A DNA stretch of 19,399 nt, taken from CBDUXP01 sp965371225 [NCBI: uncultured bacterium] (lineage in GTDB: Bacteria > Abyssobacteria > SURF-5 > CBDUXP01). Positions 15,470 to 19,399 of the stretch are shown one piece after another (positions within the stretch are counted from its first letter, which is position 1; each line of letters opens with the position of its first letter). The notes beneath the pieces are model-generated. The model saw nothing but the letters and a program-made list of their open reading frames with translations. It did no database searches and was not told the origin of the DNA. The stretch is taken from the NCBI GenBank assembly GCA_965371225.1, contig CBDUXP010000071.1, positions 1 through 19,399 of the forward strand, read 5' to 3'. A program made the translations under genes and the position numbers.

Positions 15470-16135
15470 TCAGGGGCCATACGTAATGTCCACGCGCACC
15501 GTGCCGCGGATGAGGTGGAGCACTTGCGTGCCCCCGGTCAGCACCGTGCTCATCGTCCGTTGGAAATACGGGTCAGCGGCCGGGCCGTTCGGAAAGCGCT
15601 CCCCATCGATGCCCAGCAACCGGTCGTCCTTCTGCAGGCCGAGCACTTGGTCCTGGAAGGCGGCGACGCCGCGGACGAGCAGCTCGCAGTACGGCCCGTT
15701 GGGAGGGCAGAAGGCCTGCACCTCGAAGCCCGCCTGCATCGCGTCGAGCCCGTACTCATCCAGCAACGCCCGCACGTGGATCGTCCGCTTCTCCGTCTCA
15801 GTGGCGGGGGGGATGGGCCCTTCCACCAGGCCGGGCTTGGGCGTGACCGTCTTCGCCTTCCCCGTGGCCGCGTCCCACGCGACGATGAGCGCCGCGTTCG
15901 CGTCGGCCGGGTGCCGCTCCGCACGCACCACCCGCGTCTTCGGGATGGTCGACTTGCCGAACTTCACGCGCACCACGTACGCGGTCTCAGTCTCCTCGAG
16001 AATGACGCAGGTCAACGGCCGCTCCCCCTCGCCCGCGCGCAACACCAGGACATCCGCCGACGCGGCCCCGGCCGGGGCCAAGCCCCACAGCACCATGGCG
16101 GCGATTCCCCCTCCCCGCGCGATCGACAGCCTCAT
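15470..16135 (-). CDS. Secreted hypothetical protein with a PDZ-like C-terminal segment
   Basis: I do not recognise a named family. The 221-residue protein from ATG 16135 has a signal peptide with a probable cleavage after ASA at residue 27. A beta-rich segment follows (CVILEETETAYVVRVKFGKS at 43-62, then TIPKTRVVRAER), of the kind seen in envelope proteins of uncertain role. The C-terminal part includes LGLQKDDRLLGIDGERF (166-182), which looks like a degenerate PDZ domain. Cys143 and Cys150 could form a disulfide. The frame is open a further 26 residues upstream, but those are Arg/Pro-rich and would spoil the signal peptide. A TATAGT at 16150-16145 on the minus strand could be a -10 box for a nearly leaderless transcript. 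Confidence 0.75.
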   Translation of the reverse strand: MRLSIARGGGIAAMVLWGLAPAGAASADVLVLRAGEGERPLTCVILEETETAYVVRVKFGKSTIPKTRVVRAERHPADANAALIVAWDAATGKAKTVTPKPGLVEGPIPPATETEKRTIHVRALLDEYGLDAMQAGFEVQAFCPPNGPYCELLVRGVAAFQDQVLGLQKDDRLLGIDGERFPNGPAADPYFQRTMSTVLTGGTQVLHLIRGTVRVDITYGP

Positions 16136-16282
16136 GCGGCCACCACTATACCGCGATCGCGTTCCCCCCCTCCGCCGGGCGGCGACCGGAGGCGGCGCGA
16201 CGGGTCGGCGCAACGCCCGCGGCTAGAGTCGCGTCCCAGTAGTAGCCGTCCACATTGGGAGCGTGGGCACGGGGTGGGGGGA

Positions 16283-16339
16283 GTAGGGGCGAATCTTGTA
16301 TTCGCCCCCGCGCTGGGCGATCACAAGGATCGCCCCTAC
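16283..16339. repeat. GTAGGGGCGA double-hairpin repeat, copy A
   Basis: The element begins with GTAGGGGCGA and ends with the exact reverse complement TCGCCCCTAC. Inside are two separate hairpins: 16286-16308 (9-bp stem, loop CTTGT) and 16315-16335 (8-bp stem, loop ACAAG). It lies in the 267-base intergenic region between the methyltransferase end and the secreted protein start, in which I see no gene. Confidence 0.85.
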
Positions 16340-16402
16340 GCGCTGGAGATGGGAGTTGGACCCTGCAGCGTGCAATGGGTGAAGGATTTGCGGGACATGA
16401 CA

Positions 16403-17218
16403 CTAGGGGGGATCAGGTTCGCCCCAGATGACGCGGCCGATGATCTGGTATTCGACGGTCCCCTCGGGACAGTAGGCCGCGATCATTTCGCGGAGGCGTG
16501 CGTCGCAGGCGTCGGCATTGTCCCCGCCCATGCGTTCGCGGGAGAGACCGTTGCGCGCGTGGAAGGATTCGATCCAGTGGTCCACGGATTGGCGCACGGT
16601 CATGGGCGCGGTGTCGCGCGTGCCGACCTCGCGGAACAGGCCGCGCGCGGTGAGTGCTTCCGCGACGGTACGCATGTCGTAGGGCGTCATGTCCTGGTTC
16701 GTGGAGTAGGCCTTGGTAATTTTCGCCTTGTCCGCCTGCCAGGGCGATGGCGGGATACGATCCTCGACGATGGCGAGGACGCCGCGGGGGGTGAGCACCT
16801 CACGGAACCGCGGCAACGCGCGGGGCCAGTCCAACCAGTGGATACTCGCTGCGGCGACCACGAGGCCGTACGGCGGGTCCAGCGGCGCGTCTTCGATGGG
16901 GCCGCAGATCCAACGGAGGTGCGGATGATCCCCGCCGGGCTCGCGCTTGCCGGTCGCGATCATGTGTTCCGCGGCATCGACTGCGTCCACGCGGGACACG
17001 CTCGGCGCGAGGGGTCGCGCGATGTAGCCGGTGCCACAGCCCGCGTCGAGCACCACGCCGGGCTGGTCGTCCGCATGGATGAGATCGCACAGGATGTCGA
17101 ACAGCGCGGGCGGATATTCGGGCCGGCGGTGGTACGCGGCGGCGACGCCGGCGTCCTGCCACATATTCGCGTGCTGCGGTCCCCACTGCGTGGGTTTGGG
17201 TTGCATGCCTGAGATCAT
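16403..17218 (-). CDS. Class I SAM-dependent methyltransferase
   Basis: The 271-residue protein has the Rossmann methyltransferase fold. Motif I is VLDAGCGTGYIARPL (56-70), the SAM-binding acidic strand VDAVDAAEHMI follows, and a motif II/III region contains LVVAAASIHWLDWPRALPRF and LTPRGVLAIVE. The IHW followed by PRxLxP pattern is common in small-molecule methyltransferases related to UbiE/Tam types, but the substrate cannot be read from sequence. Two ATG codons (17218 and 17206) are possible starts, neither with a clear ribosome binding site. It is a single gene, bracketed by two copies of the GTAGGGGCGA double-hairpin repeat. Confidence 0.9.
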   Translation of the reverse strand: MISGMQPKPTQWGPQHANMWQDAGVAAAYHRRPEYPPALFDILCDLIHADDQPGVVLDAGCGTGYIARPLAPSVSRVDAVDAAEHMIATGKREPGGDHPHLRWICGPIEDAPLDPPYGLVVAAASIHWLDWPRALPRFREVLTPRGVLAIVEDRIPPSPWQADKAKITKAYSTNQDMTPYDMRTVAEALTARGLFREVGTRDTAPMTVRQSVDHWIESFHARNGLSRERMGGDNADACDARLREMIAAYCPEGTVEYQIIGRVIWGEPDPP

Positions 17219-17249
17219 TACGTAGTCCGTCCCATCCAGCTACGGCCTG

Positions 17250-17322
17250 GTAGGGGCGACGCATGCGTCGCCCGCGGGTGCGCCGTAGAACCGGGAACGG
17301 GCGAGGCATGCCTCGCCCCTAC
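17250..17322. repeat. GTAGGGGCGA double-hairpin repeat, copy B
   Basis: The ends match copy A exactly: GTAGGGGCGA at 17250-17259 and TCGCCCCTAC at 17313-17322. Inside are two perfect 20-bp palindromes, at 17254-17273 (centre GCATGC) and 17299-17318 (centre GCATGC). Only the termini and architecture are shared with copy A; the loops differ. It lies just upstream of the methyltransferase gene. Confidence 0.85.
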
Positions 17323-17364
17323 GGGGTGTCTACTGGACAATGAACCGCAACGTTCGAAAGCAAC

Positions 17365-17379
17365 GGGCCGGACCGGCCC
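17365..17379 (-). terminator. Hairpin downstream of the acetyltransferase gene
   Basis: GGGCCGG-A-CCGGCCC forms a compact GC stem. On the minus strand it is followed by GTTGCTTTCG, a weak T-rich stretch. It sits about 45 bases after the acetyltransferase stop and could be its terminator. Confidence 0.4.
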
Positions 17380-17421
17380 CTAGCAGGGGATGGTTAACAT
17401 TTCGCGGCAGACTGTTACGCA

Positions 17422-17949
17422 TCAGCGGTGCGCGTCGAACGCGTCGCGGGTCAGGACGTAGACCGTGGTGGGGAGGTCGTTGTGCAGGGTTTCGCCTTCG
17501 CACGTCATGCCCAGGCGCTGGAGCACGCGCTGCGATGCGAGGTTCGGGGTGTCCGTGCGGCCGTACACGCGAGCGTACGCGAGATCGGTAAACGCGTAGG
17601 CCAACACGGCGCGCGCCGCCTCGGTGGCGTACCCCTGGCCCCAAGACTCGGGCGCCAGCGCGTAGAGCAGTTCCACGTCCCCGGTGTCGTTCATGCCGCG
17701 CAGGCCGCAGCCGCCCACGAGCGCGTCGGTCTCGCGGCGGCGCACCATCCAGTGGCCGAAGCCGTGCGCGGCGAAGTCCGCCTCGCTCCGGGCGACGGCC
17801 TCGTCGGCGGTCGTGCGCGCGATGACCAGGTCATCCCAGAGATAGCGCCGGACGTCGGGCTGGGTCCAGAGCGCGTGCAGCGGCGCGGCATCCGCGGCAG
17901 CGCAGGGCCGCATCTGCAAGCGGGCTGTTTCGATAATGCGATCGGTCAT
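17422..17949 (-). CDS. GNAT family N-acetyltransferase (RimJ/RimL-like)
   Basis: The 175-residue protein starts TDRIIETARLQMRP after the initiator Met, a typical opening for RimJ/RimL-type acetyltransferases, and carries the acetyl-CoA loop ESWGQGYATEAARAVL (101-116). It then has the conserved TPNLASQRVLQRLGM, where the Asn and the GM turn are family hallmarks. The acceptor may be a protein N-terminus or a small molecule; sequence alone does not say. The ATG at 17949 overlaps the stop of the upstream gene as TGATG, so the two are probably translationally coupled. A TTG one codon earlier is also in frame. Confidence 0.92.
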   Translation of the reverse strand: MTDRIIETARLQMRPCAAADAAPLHALWTQPDVRRYLWDDLVIARTTADEAVARSEADFAAHGFGHWMVRRRETDALVGGCGLRGMNDTGDVELLYALAPESWGQGYATEAARAVLAYAFTDLAYARVYGRTDTPNLASQRVLQRLGMTCEGETLHNDLPTTVYVLTRDAFDAHR

Positions 17950-18356
17950 CAATTCTCAGGTGCTTCAGGATGCGGCACGTCCACGAGTTCTCGCGGATGC
18001 CGGCGCCGGATGCTGAACCACATCCCCCCCATATGCACAACTACTACAAGGAGCAGGGCCAGATGCGCTTGGATTACGTATCCGACACCGGCCTCGTAAA
18101 GAATGGCAGGCCCCACATGGGGATCGTAAACTTCGCCCATGAGAAGAATCTCCGGAAAGCTCGCAAACGGGAGAATACCGAGACCAAGCCACCACCGAAT
18201 AGCAGATGCGGTACCGCCAACGACGGCTCCCGCACAGGCCCATATCCAGACAAGCGGAAGGGAGGGCTCCTTATCCATTACCTCTGCCCACGCCGGCTGA
18301 ATTGTCGCACCCGTGGCTACGAGAGTAGCGACCACGAGAGGCATGTATCGAAACAA
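17949..18356 (-). CDS. Small membrane protein of unknown function
   Basis: I do not recognise a family. The TTG at 18356 has GGAG seven bases upstream and gives 135 residues. They begin MFRYMPLVVATLVATGATIQ, a likely signal peptide or first helix with possible cleavage after PAWA. Two or three further hydrophobic segments lie at about 33-52, 56-73 and 98-114, and the basic C-terminal tail starts IRRRHPREL. Alternative starts are ATG 18344 (no ribosome binding site, no positive n-region) and GTG 18434. Third codon positions are visibly richer in A/T than in neighbouring genes, which suggests transfer or weak selection. It ends in a TGATG overlap with the acetyltransferase and follows the rRNA genes. 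Confidence 0.62.
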   Translation of the reverse strand: MFRYMPLVVATLVATGATIQPAWAEVMDKEPSLPLVWIWACAGAVVGGTASAIRWWLGLGILPFASFPEILLMGEVYDPHVGPAILYEAGVGYVIQAHLALLLVVVVHMGGMWFSIRRRHPRELVDVPHPEAPEN

Positions 18357-18449
18357 TGGGCGTCTCCGGCTAGTGGTCAGCAATTGATGCCTCGCTATCG
18401 TACGAACGTACCGGTGGGCCGCCAGCAAAATCACGTCGCCCCAGCGTAC

Positions 18450-18481
18450 GACAGCCGGCCCGCGGGTGCGGACCGGCTGTC
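18450..18481 (-). terminator. Inverted repeat after 5S rRNA, likely rrn terminator
   Basis: GACAGCCGG (18450-18458) and CCGGCTGTC (18473-18481) form a 9-bp stem with a 14-base loop, about 10 bases past the 5S 3' end on the minus strand. Position fits an rRNA terminator, but no T tract follows. Confidence 0.5.
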
Positions 18482-18491
18482 AGAAGAAGAT

Positions 18492-18608
18492 CCCCGGCAA
18501 CGAGCTACTCTCCCACCCGGGAACCGGGCAGTACCATCGCCGCAGGCGGGCTTAACTACTGTGTTCGGAATGGGAACAGGTGTGGCCCCGCCGCTGTAAT
18601 CACCAGGA
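18492..18608 (-). rRNA. rrf: 5S ribosomal RNA
   Basis: The minus strand carries the conserved 5S core CCCATTCCGAACACAGTAGT followed by TAAGCC, then GCGATGGTACTG and GGGAGAGTAG. The ends were set by helix I: CCTGGTG at the 5' end pairs with TGCCGGG at the 3' end. The length of about 117 bases is normal. The ends may be off by a base or two. Confidence 0.95.
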
Positions 18609-18723
18609 AAGCGTAGGGGCACCCCGGGTGGGGCGCCGGGCGTGGCGCGTGGGTCACGCCGCATTGACGGTCTGAGGATGCCTCGATGGATCGTCTGCGA
18701 CCGGATCCTTCATAGAGAGCAAA
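18609..18723 (-). other. 23S-5S internal transcribed spacer
   Basis: About 115 bases with no tRNA. Two GC hairpins are visible, at 18618-18637 (8-bp stem including one G-U pair) and 18639-18660 (6-bp stem), which could be processing signals. Confidence 0.7.

Positions 18724-19399
<676 letters not shown>

Noticed and set aside
17970-18599. A plus-strand frame across the 5S rRNA and the small membrane protein
   Set aside because: It crosses a functional RNA gene and a rival frame with a ribosome binding site and a coupled stop, and its product has no recognisable features.
18609-18723. A tRNA gene in the 23S-5S spacer
   Set aside because: No cloverleaf or TTCGA-type T arm could be found; only two simple hairpins are present.

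Overview
This is a GC-rich bacterial chromosome segment. It carries a complete rod-shape operon (mreB, mreC, mreD, mrdA, rodA), so the organism is probably a rod-shaped, peptidoglycan-bearing bacterium. Intergenic regions hold two small dispersed repeat families: period-9 ATCTGCG repeats and GTAGGGGCGA double hairpins. Such repeats are common in environmental, often uncultured lineages. The sequence alone does not fix the phylum; Planctomycetota, Armatimonadota or Hydrogenedentota-like lineages are only guesses.

Layout. (1) 1-3028, minus strand: a TIGR03960 radical SAM gene, a TIGR03936 (DUF2344) gene, and the 5' end of a gene for a mixed-charge repeat protein that leaves the window at base 1. 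This order resembles the radical SAM / DUF2344 / RNase G / rplU cluster of other bacteria, so the truncated gene may be an RNase E/G. (2) 3361-5042, plus strand: a tandem-TM2 membrane protein and bioB. bioB has a promoter overlapped by a perfect inverted repeat that resembles a BirA operator. (3) 5212-6489, minus strand: a membrane-anchored pentapeptide-repeat protein bracketed by period-9 repeats. (4) 6649-12092, minus strand: the mreBCD-mrdA-rodA operon, with a good sigma-70 promoter. (5) 12334-14665, plus strand, divergent from mreB: sppA, a sigma-70 family factor and apt, with their own good promoter. (6) 14695-16135, minus strand: an RDD membrane protein with an N-terminal zinc ribbon, and a secreted PDZ-like protein. 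(7) 16403-17218, minus strand: a SAM methyltransferase bracketed by two double-hairpin repeats. (8) 17422-18356, minus strand: a GNAT acetyltransferase overlapping a small membrane protein of atypical codon usage. (9) 18492-19399, minus strand: 5S rRNA and the 3' part of 23S rRNA.

Most of the content is housekeeping: cell-wall elongation, biotin synthesis, purine salvage, membrane proteolysis, transcription initiation and ribosomal RNA. I found no clearly new multi-gene system. The points most worth checking are the repeat-built N-terminus at the left edge, the inverted repeat on the bioB promoter, and the two accessory genes that are each bracketed by a different repeat family.
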